A DNA stretch of 6,927 nucleotides from Clostridia bacterium (GTDB taxonomy: Bacteria; Bacillota_A; Clostridia; Oscillospirales; CAG-272), in the NCBI GenBank assembly GCA_017395725.1, contig JAFQOB010000061.1, forward strand, positions 1-6,927. Direction: 5' to 3'. Below the pieces are notes generated by a model that ran no database searches, was not told the DNA's origin, and worked only from the letters and a program-made list of their open reading frames with translations. The number at the start of each line of letters is the position of its first letter. Position 1 is the stretch's first letter. The position numbers and the translations under genes were made by a program. Positions 6,071 through 6,927 of this stretch are shown here, piece after piece.

Positions 6071-6927
6071 ATGAAGGGTTCAATCAAAGTAATTATTTTT
6101 TACGTTGTTTTGATTTCGGTGCTTATTATCGCAATTACGTCGATTTTAGGTGGCGCAAATAACAGCAACTACACCTACGGCGAAATCGTCGAAATGTTTA
6201 AACAGGAAAAGATAACGGAGTGTTACGTCGGAAATGACAACATTCTATATTTGAAAGACGTTGACGGTAAAAAGATAGCTTATGAAATCCGTGAACTCAG
6301 CATATTCTACACAGACCTCAATGAGCTTATTCTTGAACAGGCTGAAAAGGGTATAATTACAAAATACGATTATGAGCCTATTCAAAAAACACCTTGGTGG
6401 TTGTCATTCCTGCCTTACGTTATCGTTATGGTTATATTCGTACTCCTTTGGTTCTTTATTATGAATCAAGCGACAGGAAGAGGCGGAAAAATTAATAATT
6501 TCGGTAAATCTCGCGCAAAGCTTACTACCGACGACAAGAAAAAAGTATTGTTTAAAGACGTAGCCGGTGCAGATGAGGAAAAAATGGAGCTTCAGGAAAT
6601 AGTTACATTCCTTAAAGACCCCACAAAATTCACCAAGCTCGGTGCTAAAATACCTCACGGCGTACTTCTCGTAGGCCCTCCCGGAACAGGTAAGACCCTT
6701 CTTGCAAAGGCTGTTGCAGGTGAAGCTGACGTTCCCTTCTATTCAATAAGCGGTTCAGACTTCGTTGAAATGTACGTTGGTGTAGGTGCATCCCGTGTAC
6801 GTGATTTGTTTGACACCGCAAAGAAACACCCTGCAAGTATTATATTTATAGATGAAATTGACGCTGTGGGCAGACACAGAGGCGCCGGTCTCGGAGGCGG
6901 CCACGACGAGCGTGAACAGACACTTAA
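6071..6927 (+). CDS. ftsH: ATP-dependent zinc metalloprotease FtsH, 3' end cut by the window edge
   Basis: FtsH is a hexameric membrane AAA+ protease that degrades misassembled membrane proteins and some cytosolic regulators. Only the first 285 residues are in the window; the family is about 600-650, so the zinc-binding HEXXH protease domain lies beyond the edge. Visible parts are membrane helix 1 (about 7-27), an extracytoplasmic domain of about 80 residues, membrane helix 2 (about 111-131), the conserved [11 protein letters not shown] entry to the AAA domain (161-171), Walker A GPPGTGKT (202-209), the pore loop [14 protein letters not shown] (234-247) and Walker B IIFIDEID (257-264), followed by [13 protein letters not shown] (273-285). 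The pore residue is tyrosine (Y235) where many homologues have phenylalanine. The start is well supported by GGAGGA at 6060-6065. The truncation is due to the window edge, not a broken gene. Confidence 0.97.
   Translation, partial: MKGSIKVIIFYVVLISVLIIAITSILGGANNSNYTYGEIVEMFKQEKITECYVGNDNILYLKDVDGKKIAYEIRELSIFYTDLNELILEQAEKGIITKYDYEPIQKTPWWLSFLPYVIVMVIFVLLWFFIMNQATGRGGKINNFGKSRAKLTTDDKKKVLFKDVAGADEEKMELQEIVTFLKDPTKFTKLGAKIPHGVLLVGPPGTGKTLLAKAVAGEADVPFYSISGSDFVEMYVGVGASRVRDLFDTAKKHPASIIFIDEIDAVGRHRGAGLGGGHDEREQTL

Noticed and set aside
1..6927. A hidden novel system: CRISPR, mobile element, toxin-antitoxin, defence genes, RNA genes
   Set aside because: All coding space is filled by six intact, recognisable housekeeping genes (ftsH cut only by the edge). 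Gaps are too short and show no arrays, terminal repeats or tRNA/rRNA sequences.

Overview
This window is ordinary core-genome DNA from a low-G+C Gram-positive bacterium. The best guess is a member of the Clostridia, possibly Oscillospirales/Ruminococcus-like. That rests on AT-leaning composition, purine-rich Shine-Dalgarno sites, the GdpP + L9 + DnaB gene set typical of Firmicutes, and the style of the protein sequences. Genus cannot be read from this sequence alone.

Layout, all on the + strand: positions 1-165 are an A-tract-rich upstream region with a clear vegetative promoter (TTTACA, 17 bp, TATAAT) and a leader. Six genes follow almost back to back: gdpP (membrane-bound c-di-AMP phosphodiesterase, 166-2196), rplI (ribosomal protein L9, 2231-2680), dnaB (replicative helicase, 2682-4022), tilS (tRNA-Ile lysidine synthetase, 4071-5450), hpt (hypoxanthine phosphoribosyltransferase, 5447-5998) and ftsH (membrane AAA+ protease, 6071 to the right edge, where it is cut off). 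Gaps are 34, 1, 48, -4 and 72 nt. I see no convincing intrinsic terminator in any of them, so the whole stretch may be one transcript read from the promoter at 66-94. There is no gene-free stretch longer than 165 nt.

The genes join two groups known from Bacillus subtilis: gdpP-rplI-dnaC(dnaB) and tilS-hprT-ftsH. These lie apart there but are adjacent here. The products cover nucleotide second-messenger turnover, translation, replication, AUA decoding, purine salvage and membrane protein quality control. GdpP and Hpt homologues are both reported targets of (p)ppGpp, and TilS/HprT are reported to influence ftsH transcription in B. subtilis, so a regulatory link across the cluster is plausible but not shown by the sequence.

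I found no CRISPR array, mobile element, tRNA/rRNA gene, defence system or undescribed protein family. The points worth a second look are modest: the promoter-proximal repeats, the joined gene order, heavy AUA use in tilS, and a few possible translational control sites.
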